64,000 nucleotides of DNA from Ligula intestinalis (taxonomy: Eukaryota > Platyhelminthes > Cestoda > Diphyllobothriidea > Diphyllobothriidae): contig JAYGXS010000003.1 of NCBI GenBank assembly GCA_036362985.1, positions 38,520,495 through 38,584,494 of the forward strand. Direction: 5' to 3'. Position numbers and translations under genes: made by a program. The notes under the pieces are model-generated. The model was given only the letters and a program-made list of their open reading frames with translations. It was not told the DNA's origin and made no database searches. Shown piece by piece: positions 10,969 to 21,709 of the stretch; position 1 is the first letter of the stretch, and every line of letters starts with the position of its first letter.

Positions 10969-13900
10969 TGGACTAGAATAGGTACGTCGTACCGACCGAG
11001 CATAGAGTCAAGCTGCATCTACCACAAATAGTTTTACTGTGATCTGCCTGCACGAGCACTTTGCCGAGCGTTGGATGTCTGGCGAGGAGAGAGAATGTTT
11101 ATCCGTTAGCATGCAAATAAGGCACTCAAAGCCGTATATTCTAGAACTGGTAAGCATTCGACGGCCCCTGGCCCCCAGACCATCCAATTATATTGACGGG
11201 CCTTACCAAATCACCACATACACGCCTGCTAAGCGGGCTAACGGACAGGAACTGCAAAAATTGGCCATTCCAGTCGGTCCCACTTGCCTGTGGTTCGAGA
11301 TTTCAATGTGCAGGCTCATATGTCTACAGTGGATTACCCGCAGGTTGTCTCGGTTCTGCTCGGGAAGCCTTTCCATATAAACTATCCCAATGCGCTTCAG
11401 TTTAGGAAACACATCAGGCACATTTCAGTTGTCTGGCCGAAATGCATACAAGAGACCGAAAGACGTATTCTAAGACAATAAAGACGACTGACGCTACCAT
11501 CTGATAAAGAATTGGACTGACTGGAACTAAGTTGCAGTTTTTGTTGTTCTAATATTTGACAATTATTAGAAAGGTCTGGGTTCGTTGAGCAGCTTACCCT
11601 TGGTAGGCTCTCATTAGCTACTAACGCCACCTATGCGCTTCTTGTGGGTGTGAGATTTTGAGGGCATGTTTCAGTTGTCAGAAATTGGTTGTTTTACTTC
11701 CTAACCTTCACGTCCGTCTAAACCCTGTCAGATATAAAACGGTAGTTAAAGTTGAACCCGCCATACCAGCGTGCACGCATGCTTTTTTCAGATCTCTTTG
11801 GGAATCAATTATTCGGTTTGGCGTTAAATCTTTGTTTCTAGATCATCATTCCTAAAAGAGATGTCAGTTTCGTGAATAAATTGACTTCTCTTCGAATGCT
11901 GCAAAACAAGTGACTGCACATACGTTTTTAGACATCTGAAGCTCGTGCTTCGTTTTCTGTTTGTTAACGTGTCTGGTTTGCTGGAATAATTAAAATTTCT
12001 CACTTGAACAGATTAAATGCGGATTTGGCGAATGCCACTTTTATAGAATTGATCATTTTAGACAATGCGACTAATATTTGGGAAGCCTGCTTTGCTTCTG
12101 ATAGCCAGTTCCAGCTCAAGGTGTGCGGGTTGGCTAGTTAACAGTTCTGTACAGTCCGTCTGCTTATTTACATTAGCTTTGTCTCTCTGTTGTACTAGGC
12201 CAATTCAGAAAATCTGAAGTCATTAGGCAACAACTGTCGTTGTCACGCCCTTTTAGTTTTTAATTCATAGCAAACGAGTAGCATATACGAGCAGTGAGCG
12301 AGTTTGCGAAATGCTACTGTAAATTATAAAAAAATCGATTACGAACGGTTGCTCAAGTGGTTTGATTATATCGGCCATCACAGAGCATAAACCATAATAT
12401 TTCAGACATGAATGCACTTCTTTTTAACCACGTACAACAATTACTACTTATTTAGTACCCATTTTTCATTACTTTTTCATGTCATTATAAATTTTATTGT
12501 ATTTTATAGAAAGCATATTCATTCACTGGATTACAAATATTACAGTCCCACTCAAGTACCCTTCTCCCAACCCGAAACGTGATTCAGCACTGCAGTGAAA
12601 ATGTCAACAGCTCAGTCGTTGATGTTTTTCCGTCAGTTAACCGATTGCAATCTTCACTCATAACTCTTTGTATATCCCCTTCTAGATGATCGACCTACCG
12701 CATTATACAACCTTTTGCTCCCTAGGCTATCGATAGCATCTGATAAGGTAGGCTTGTCTTCACAAAATGCAAACAGACAAAACTAATCTAACTTTTTGAG
12801 GCGCAGAGACTCACTCACTCAAGTTCATCATCAAAGGGACTGTTATCGAGGCAAGTACGGTAGGAAGGCCGAATTCGAAGAGATTAACTATTCTGCAGCG
12901 ATCACAGTAAACGACTTGGCGTAATTTTACTTAAAGTGCAGCATACCTTCGCGGCCTTCGCCACACACACGCATATTCTCTCCCTCTTCCAACACTGAAA
13001 CTATTCGAAATGCCAAGCAAGGTCAAAATAACTGGAGAGGCAGCCGCATCTTCCAGTACCACAATCTCCCGAGAAGACGGGACTCTTAAAGCTCCATCGA
13101 AGAATTGCCACGTAGTGGTAAATGCAGTCTTACCTTTGTTCAAGGGAAGAGGGATTTTTCCTTCAGTTGACTAGTAGTAGCCTTCTGCAATAGTTCTAGA
13201 ACGTGCTTACTTGTTTGGCAAACTATGATGGAATTGTAGCTGACAGGCCAGACATCCCAACGCGGAAGAATATGCAGAGGATTTAAATTGTACCAAATAA
13301 CGAAAAGCCAGAATAGCTTTGCCGACAAAGGTAAAGGAGACTGAAGTGGTCATTTCTGGCTTATTGGTCATCCTCAGCTAGTCATTCTTGACCCTAGCTT
13401 CTGTAATTTCTGAGGCTTGAATCTGCCACTTATAATTTATAAGTCAGGCGACAACAGCAGGCCGAATCTTAGAACCGAGCTGTATCGCCTGAAGACCGCC
13501 ACGCCTTTTTCATCTGGATCAGCTTGCCGATCGAGTTGAAGTTCGAAACAGCCAAAATTATACTCTTTTTTAAATGAAAATAACTAATTACTTTGTGGTC
13601 AGGTGCTGATTGCAAACAGAATCCCGTAAAAGAAATTATATCAGCAACTGGATGGAATTATGACCTGTAAAGGAAAGGCAGAAGGTTTTGATGGAAGTTT
13701 ATGGCATACTGAGGAGGAAAGCGGATTTTGTGATAAAGCTGTAGTACATTCATCATTTCTTTCTTCCTTATTTCGAGCACCCCTGACAAGTTTGGGCGAA
13801 ATTACTAGAGGAAATTTTCGACACATTTATCTGATTTTGCGTGAGCCTCGATTAAACGTGTGGCCCCCACGTGTACGACAGTATGTACGGACTCATGCGA

Positions 13901-16044
13901 ACTCCGCTGAATTCGACTAATTCATCTCATAAACCGAAAAGACCCTCATTTGACCCTGACCCAAGATTTGCGCGGCCCGTGGGGAGACCCACGGATGGAG
14001 TGGTACTCGCCCAATCACTTTTGCCTTAAACAATTCTGAACGCGCCCGATCCAAACCATTTCGAGAATACGACGGCTCTTGCTTGCACAAGAGTGATTAA
14101 AAGAGCTTGTTTCGCCCTCTATGAGCCAATCGTGACATCTTCATCGCCCCGAATATTCGCCTGTACCGTGCATCAGTCAGGTCAGTGTTTATGGTTATGC
14201 GCGAGGGAGTTGAGAGGAAATTTGACGTATTTGACGACCACTGCTCGTCGTTTCGAATTCGACAGTTTGCGCTTACTCCGACTTAATCGTAATGATACGT
14301 TCTATGTTGTTCACTTCACGTTCCCAGTGTTGCTGTCATCAATCCGGCACTGCTACCCGCCGATATGGGAGTCAAGGCAAGGCCTGAATCAGTACAATTT
14401 GTGGAGAAATGAAAGTGGTTCATGGACCTTCGGTATTCGGTCTCCGTTTCTGATGGGGAGAATGGTTGAGCTGCCCAGATCCACTGCCGCTGATCATAAC
14501 GTTTACAGGAGTGCAGATCATGACATCCTAAAGCTCGGCTAAACTAGGTATAAGTTCAGCTCCACTAAACACAAGCAAATAGAACATTCCTTCTCCCACT
14601 CAATGAGAGGGACCGAATACATTAAGTCCAAGAAACACATGCGTGTTTTGACACATTGTGCATGATACAATTTTCGGCTGACATAATTTTGGACACCGTC
14701 AGTTAGGCAGTGGGTCCTGATAGGGAGCAATAACCGGATTAGCATTCAGTATCAGTATACTGAGGGATATGTAGGAAAAATTCCTTTGAGTGCCCTATTT
14801 TTACAGATGTGCAGTGGTAGCAGTAAATTTGTTTCTCAGACTGTTGGCGAGGCCAGTTGTCCTGTGTCATAGGATGAAAATAGGAGCAGACAGTGAAAAA
14901 ACTCCTCAGGGATTTTTAGGAGAATTCATTCAGAGCACGAAAGAGGATGCTAGCAAACTACTCTCATTATATTTCGCCGGTGGCCTGATATATTCCTATA
15001 GTGTCACAAGCAGTTTGCACCGTCAGCCGAAAGATTCTTCTGAATAAAAAGTATGGGCAAACATCCCGTTTTGTTTGTTTTCTATCTGTTTCGGTTCAGA
15101 AGCAAAGCGGAAGGCTTACTAAAGGGAGATTCCTAGTTTATGCGTGTTTCGATGGCGACAGTGAAACATTCATTCAGCGGCTTGCAAAGACCCTACGAAT
15201 ATCATTGATACGACCAACAATGTAATCGTTATTAGGAAGGGCTCGCAATTTCGGATAATTCGATTGATCCAATTGAATGTCATCCTTGCCGTATTTATGC
15301 GGTAACGATTTCGTCTGAGACAGTTTATGCTATTCACTTTTTTGAACCCACGTACAGAATTCCTTAGATAAACTTTTCCGGTTAGAGATTAGGCTCTGAA
15401 ACAGTGCGCTATTGGTGGCGTTTGGGAGCGACGATGAAACTTAACGACAGCCGTGATTTTTGTCGGCCTACAATCTAGCTTCATTGTTCGATACAAAGAA
15501 TCGAATTGGACGGAATAACATGTTGCAATGGAGTCCAGAATACGGATAAACTTCGGTTTATAGTAGCTAGGATGAAGTTCAGGACTACGCAATAGCGTAG
15601 ATATTTACCCAGGCTATTCGCGACCAGCCCATAACCCGGCTTGTCTGACTCTCGTCATTGCGCCGAGCACATTTTAAAAGGCTAAGGAATGATGAGAATG
15701 ATGAGCTAAGGCTGACGAGACCTATGCCGTGGTATTCCAAGCCTCATTCGTAAGAAACATTATTGTAGTGGCCGCACTCCGAACTGTTGTTTCACCATTG
15801 TGCCTTTCGCGCTACAAGTTTCATTCTGGACTTACAGCCGGTCACAGCTCTCCAAACCGACCACTCAACTTCAACGCGCTCTGTCGCATGGCCCACTCTC
15901 GCTTGAGACGTCTGCTCTCGCGGCGCCGGGTGTATACCGGCTGCCAACTCTCTGCACTCTCTTATCTAAACATTCTGGGGAGAAAAAAATTATCTTCTGG
16001 AGTCAAAATTCGCTTTTATCCCTTCGAGGCCGGATTTGAGGGTT
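10969..16044. other. No recognised gene
   Basis: Mostly unique AT-rich sequence. The longest frame, 149 residues at 14093-14542 on plus, has no signature or splice support and I do not call it. The last 350 bases before 16045 are GC-richer and look repeat-derived, as do the flanks of other elements here. Confidence 0.45.
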
Positions 16045-16490
16045 TGTAGTGGCTCTTCTGCAGCCATTTGGAACCCAAGACCAGCCGCGGACGCATGACT
16101 CATCTAACCTTCCTGTGCGCCCACTGCCCCCTGGGGCTAGGCGCTAACTGTCCTTGACCGACGCGCGCATACTCGTCAGCGCGACCACGCGCTCAGGCTA
16201 GCCAGCGTTAGCCAATCTCAAGGTCGTGCGCCCACGCTAGTCTAGACATCAGCAGCCTCATTGGCCCCCGGGACAAAGCATTCGCCGGCGATTCCTGATG
16301 CACTAGTCACTCCGGAGCCGACCCGAATAGGAAACGGACGCATTACTCCGCGAGTCAACATTCTCTCCATCTATTCCCCGTTCCATTGTGTACACAATAA
16401 ACTCTTCCTTCTACTCTGGCCTTCCCAAGACTCCTCCTATCTCCTAAGGAACTAGGGTCTGGAAGATTATAGGTGCTAGGGTTAACCTTA
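16045..16490 (+). repeat. LTR-like repeat, copy B
   Basis: Plus-strand partner of copy A, beginning TGTAGTGGCTC and ending near GTGCTAGGGTTAACC. It carries the same AATAAA in GTGTACACAATAAACTC at about 16390. Similarity seems to run a little past this end into TTAGCCTTTACTCC, so the true border is uncertain by about 30 bases. Copies A and B are inverted relative to each other, about 5.8 kb apart. Confidence 0.7.
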
Positions 16491-19049
16491 TTAGCCTTTA
16501 CTCCTATAGGTTGTTGTGGCTGGGTTTCTCTATGATTCAAGTGACTGCAAACATATCATCTACAAATGCTTCTTTAGTCGCTTCATGGGATTGAGAGAAG
16601 GTAGACTTCAGTGGGGGATGTTTTCCTCCCAGGATATTAAGTTGTTGTTCAGTCTTGAGATGTTGCGGAGGATTTCGCTGTGAGGGGACAAGTTTGCAGG
16701 AAAACGAAAAATGGAACTCAGACGCCGGGGATGGTTGGTTTGTTTGTCAAAGCTAAGCAGCAGTTTTCACGCCGTATCCCAATTTTGTCTATTTTTCGGC
16801 AATAAGCATTTTTCTTTTTACCTCGAACAAAGCTAATCACATTAGAGGACCTGCCGCACAAGAAGTGAGTAATTGAGAAACTTGCTCTGCTGTCACCAAA
16901 CGTTGAGACCTCCTCAATGGAAACCAAGATTGCAGAGAAATGGGTTCTACGTTCATCTTTGGTCGACCTTAATGTTCTATTTTATCACTGTGCTGTGTAT
17001 TTTGTGCTGTCTGGGCAGATAACTGTAAGATTCTAGAACATATTTAGTCATGAAGGCTTCGCTGATTAAATGTGAGAATCAATTAATAAAAACTATCTGT
17101 CATGGTTTTGCCTCTAGATTAAGGATTCACAGCAAGAGCGGGATCGTGTGCTGAGCATCTCGGTTGTGTTTCGATGTCGTAGGTTTGGGGGCATTAGTAC
17201 TTCTTACAAAATATGTCTCAAACGCGTATAAGAGACTTGCACTTTGAGGTGTTCTATTTATAGAACATCGATGCTTCTAAATTGGCAAATACAATTTTTT
17301 TTCAGTTTTTTTTCATTTCCGTACAAATCAATTTTTGCACTTGAGGCAAATAAGTATATTCGAGGTCTTTAGGCATGGATCGCTATAAAAGACTGATGTA
17401 TCAACCAGAAAGCACACAAGAAAAGCTAAGGGTCCCTAGCAACTGTAGCAAGCAGCAGCGTACCAACAAAAAATTAGTCGGGGCTTTTAACTAGTACTTG
17501 TACTGCCTGTATGCAAAATAATTACATGAGCAATAAAAACATTGTCAGGAGGTCAGGCAGTACTTCGCAAGGCATACACTTGCTAGAAAATTCGCTGTCC
17601 ACTGGTGCTTCCAGTTGCCTCCTCACGACCAAAGTGCTATGTACTTCCCATGTTAATCACCGACGCCATTAATTACATTGCAAGCGTTAACAACGCGGAT
17701 GCAAACGACGAGGCAAGCATATTATACTCCTTTCGAACATGTACCATGAACGTGGGCGATGCTTACCTTGAAAAACATGTTTTCACGGCGACTGCACACC
17801 CCTAATGCGGTATCCTTCGTGTGTTTGCCATGTTTGTCGTTGGTGTTTTTGTGATGGCTGTAGAGAGGAACCTAAAACGAACCCATCAGTGCACGTCACA
17901 GCACGACCTGGCTCTCTTGACGCAAACCAGGATTTACAAAACCAGGGGATAAGAAGGAGCTGTCGCCGCTGCCTGACCCCCAGTCCACTGATCAACCACT
18001 AACATGCAACACACACTGGGCTGATGGTGCGGTCTGGTGTTATTTGTTTTAAGATGCCATCCGTCTGGCATGCCACTTTAGACAAAACAGTTGTATTGGC
18101 AGCGCTGAAAAAAGAAATGGTAGCAGTGGCATTTTGGGGCGAAGAACATTGAACATTTTAAAGACAATGCAGCTATAGTTACATTGAGGCCTCCCGACGA
18201 CTGCCTCTGCCTTGTTGTCCTGGCAACAGCAAACACAAATTTCCGGCAGCAGAATAGTCGGCGTTGAGGGCGACAGTAACCTCTTTGATAGCTACCGACT
18301 GGCAACTAGGACGTTGCCGCTTCCTTCATTCTGGTCCCACAAAGCAAGGTTGCGTATACCGAAAGTAGAGCAAGCAAAAAGCATCTGACCTGTGTGTTGT
18401 GAAAATTAGACTGTCAGAGTCTAGGAAGTGGGGAGCCCCAGTACAAAGCACTCACAGAAAGGTTCTATGCATGCTAAAAACATATGTCCGTTTTTGAAAT
18501 TTGTGACCGTAAATTTATTGGATCCTTGACAAGCAAACACGGAGTGATACAAGGCTAGGGGCAAACTGAATCTGTAGGTATTACTTAAAGTAGCGTTCGT
18601 GGGTCATTAAGTAACTCTGGGCGGTAGGCCCGCAGAAACTAAAATACCTCCTCCGTTATGGACAGTGAATTCAGGCAGAATGCCCGCAACTCAGCCAGCA
18701 AGTGCTTGCTTCCCATTGTGTTTGCTCGCTGACTAATTTCTGGGGTTCTGCATCTACGCTCATAAGATTCCTACCCATAGAAATGTCCAGGCTTTTTTGG
18801 GGCGTTTTCGGTTTTGGTGATTGTTTAACCACCGATAACGTTGAAGGAACAGAAGATTCATCCATCACAGCATAATATGCCTTCTTCTCGGCTTATATTT
18901 GACAGATCGGCCGTTGGTTTCGAGTATTTACACCGTGTGCTCAACAGCAGGGTGGTGCAACGACTGTGACTTGCACTGGATTATAGTGAGCATAGCCTAG
19001 CGCTGCATCTATCTTACTCTTTGTTCCACCCTCACATATGGGCCCGGTT
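16491..19049. other. No recognised gene
   Basis: No supported gene or element. Sequence is AT-rich with short frames only. Confidence 0.45.
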
Positions 19050-19660
19050 CCAAGACAGAGCCAAAAAGACTAGAGACTGGAGAAGGAGCAGGTTGGTGGT
19101 GAGGCCAAATCCGCCTCTAAGCATGCCACTACGCCTGGCTCGGATCCCAGCTGCGAAAGAGTGTCATAAAAGCCACAATAATAAGGAACCAGTGCATTCT
19201 GACTGTCAGTCAGCCAGTGGGCGTCGATAGGGCGGTCAGCGTGTGCGTTGTTCAGTTGGCTTTCCTCGGTGAGCAGGCTGCTGATGGCTGCGTGGTTTTC
19301 GTCGACCCATTCCTGATGTTGACGAGGACGTCCAGGGCCGTGGATTGGATTGTGTTCCCCAGCTGGCCCCATCGGTTCTCCACGGAGGCGTTCACCTCTG
19401 CGGCTGGAATAGTGGACAATCGTTGAGCTAGCTCGTAAATTCAACGGAATAGTATTCGAATTATCTGAGGGTCGCTATCCTTGAGGCTCCTTGCGTGGCT
19501 GAAGATGGATCCTCAGGTTTTGGAGATGCAGAGGCAATGATGGGTTCAACTATCGGCGCCCGAGACCGCATTTGTCACCGCTGTATGAGAATACAGTCCA
19601 GTAGATGCAAGTACTGGGACCAGAGGTGAGCTAAATCGCTTTCTGCTGTAGTGGAAGTAT
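19050..19660 (-). pseudogene. RTE-like LINE relic: endonuclease end and linker to RT
   Basis: This continues, on minus, the endonuclease relic found at 20175-20850. The endonuclease resumes near 19640 as LHLLDCILIQR, corresponding to the usual WHLLDYVLVRRR block. It then degrades through ISK and LQPRKEPQG. The linker to the reverse transcriptase is clear: ELAQRLSTIPAAE, VNASVENRWGQL, GNTIQSTALDVL, then ARRQHQEW-like PRQHQEW, ENHAAISSLLTEE and DRPID. Several frameshifts are needed. No RT core follows below 19050, so the copy is 3'-truncated. Confidence 0.75.
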
Positions 19661-19674
19661 CGCCAATAGAGTAA

Positions 19675-20170
19675 AGACTAAGCTGGTTAAACCCTAACTA
19701 CTGCAATCTTTCAGGCCCGGTTCCTTAGAAGAATATACAAGTCGTGGAAGCCAAGGCAGAAGGAGATTGTATTTTGTACATAATAAGTAGGAGAAGAATT
19801 AACAGAAGGGTTGACTCAGCCTTGGGTAGATTTTGGCCATGAGGAGCGAGAGAGAGAGAGCGCTGCAGCCTCGCGTCCGCCGCACACCGGGGCAAAAAGG
19901 CCGAGTGAGTTCGGCCTTGCCTTTTGAATGGGTTTAGTGTGAAGTGTGCTTCTGCCAGCGCTGACAACAAATCCGGCGCATATCAGTAATCAGCGGTACG
20001 CAAAATCGATTAAATGATTGAGTGACTTGACTGCCAATTCACGCTTCGTAAATCAATCATCACAAGTGGTGAGGCAAGTCCAGTGTGGACCAGTAATCAG
20101 CGATGCACCAAAAATTGATTCACTGGCCACGTTGACAGAGCAGGTAGCGCTGGGGAGGTGTAGCAGTGCT
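19675..20170 (-). repeat. LTR-like insertion, copy C (diverged)
   Basis: On minus, its last 110 bases or so (TTATGTACAAAATACAATCTCC, CCTTCTGCCTTGGCTTCC, CTAAGGAACCGGGCCTGAAAG, GTTAGGGTT) align with the ends of copies A and B. The upstream part does not match them obviously. It lies where the RTE-like endonuclease frame is broken and is about the length of copies A and B. I therefore infer a related LTR inserted into the LINE. Borders are approximate. It holds an (AG)n run at 19849-19860. Confidence 0.5.
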
Positions 20171-20174
20171 CTAT

Positions 20175-20850
20175 GGTTTGTAGAAGGAGTAGACCATTAT
20201 TATTGGAGCCTTCGAGCGCGTAAGGAACTAGCATTCCACTTTAGCCAGCTTGATCTGTGCCGACGTGAGCGTTGTCGCCAAGGAAAATGAACCTGGACGC
20301 TTCGACACAGTCGTCGAGAGTGTAGAATGATCCTCGTAGAACTTGTTTTTATCTCGATGGAGATGGTCATCGGGAACGAATCGTAGGCGCTGACGATGGT
20401 GGCGAATTTTTCACCCCGAAGAGGTAGGCGGAAGATCATCAAGTGAGCGTTGGTATTCTGTGGCAGACAGGGCTGGCGTCACAGGATATAGGTCCGGATG
20501 GCAAATGCGACGCCGACCTCGCGTCCCTCTGACTATGGGCGGCTGCTCCAGAAGCTGTAACTGCACCCATCTCCTCCACTTGGACTTGATCAGAGAAATG
20601 GGTTGCGCTGAGTGCAGCAATGTCTACTTTGGAGCGCGCCAGTTTTCGGGTGGTTAGCGCTGTCTTCCGTCCTGGTCGGCTGCTACTCGATTTGTCTAAA
20701 AGAGAGCGGACATTCCAGGATGCAAGTGTGAACGGGCTCATCCTAGCGTCCCGGGATGTACTGTAGAGTTGAAGGAAACGGTAATGGGAGTTGTTGTTTC
20801 TGTATGTATTTTGAGGGAAAGTATAGCAGTCTGCGAGCAACGGTCCGCCG
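20175..20850 (-). pseudogene. RTE-like LINE relic: apurinic endonuclease domain
   Basis: The 5' coding part of a non-LTR retrotransposon. Read on minus from 20740: SPFTLASWNVRSLLDK, then RPGRKTALTTRKLARSKV, DIAALSATHFSDQ and QVEEMGAV. After frame changes come RLPLRGEKFATIVSAYDS and PMT at 20430-20350, then GSNNNGLLLLQT near 20200. This is the common flatworm LINE endonuclease order (WNVRSLLD, DIAALSETRF, RLPLRGDxFATIISAYAPPMT, GDFN). The catalytic glutamate of the SET[RW] block has become Ala in SATHF, so this copy could not encode an active endonuclease. It continues at 19660-19050 beyond the LTR-like insertion. Confidence 0.82.
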
Positions 20851-20899
20851 GCAGAAGTCGTGAACCCAGCATTTTTAGAGCAGCTTTTTTAATCCCCTC

Positions 20900-21309
20900 T
20901 CCAGGGAGGAGATAAGCAGTGCTGTACTTAAATAGGGCTGCTTAGTTGATCCAGGCAGTTGCCGTAGTCCACAATGGGTCAAAATTGTAGGTTAAGTGGG
21001 AGAACGACCCTTCGGCCTAACCCACCTACTTGCTTGCATGTCGCCCTCATCGCAAGACGGTGCGAGGGTGGAGAGTGAGGTTTTGGGTAGGGAGTGGAAG
21101 GAGAAGAACGGAGGGCAGTGAGAGAGGAAAAGCAAGAATAAGGGAGAGGGGAGAGTGTGGGGGGGATAGGGGGTGGAAGAGCGATAGCGGGGGTAGGGCA
21201 GGGATACACAGGAGTGTGGAGAGGGAGGTTGGTTGCAAAGTATAATAGAAGTGTTGGTGGTAGTAGCAGTAGTAGTGCTAGTAGCCATGTTAGTAGTACT
21301 GTGATAGCT
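20900..21309. other. Purine-rich tract beside an assembly gap
   Basis: From about 21050 to 21240 the plus strand is strongly purine-rich with many G runs, including GGGGGGGATAGGGGG near 21158. From 21252 a degenerate GTA/GTT trinucleotide repeat runs to the first N. Long frames here come only from biased composition and from the Ns. Confidence 0.7.
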
Positions 21310-21709
21310 NNNNNNNNNNNNNNNNNNNNNNNNNNNNNNNNNNNNNNNNNNNNNNNNNNNNNNNNNNNNNNNNNNNNNNNNNNNNNNNNNNNNNNNNNNN
21401 NNNNNNNNNNNNNNNNNNNNNNNNNNNNNNNNNNNNNNNNNNNNNNNNNNNNNNNNNNNNNNNNNNNNNNNNNNNNNNNNNNNNNNNNNNNNNNNNNNNN
21501 NNNNNNNNNNNNNNNNNNNNNNNNNNNNNNNNNNNNNNNNNNNNNNNNNNNNNNNNNNNNNNNNNNNNNNNNNNNNNNNNNNNNNNNNNNNNNNNNNNNN
21601 NNNNNNNNNNNNNNNNNNNNNNNNNNNNNNNNNNNNNNNNNNNNNNNNNNNNNNNNNNNNNNNNNNNNNNNNNNNNNNNNNNNNNNNNNNNNNNNNNNNN
21701 NNNNNNNNN
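21310..21709. other. Assembly gap, 400 N
   Basis: An uninterrupted run of N. The round length suggests an estimated gap size. Frames drawn across it are artefacts. Confidence 0.99.

Noticed and set aside
14093..14542. 149-residue plus-strand frame
   Set aside because: No recognisable domain, no splice or initiation support and no neighbour context. The length is possible by chance in this composition.
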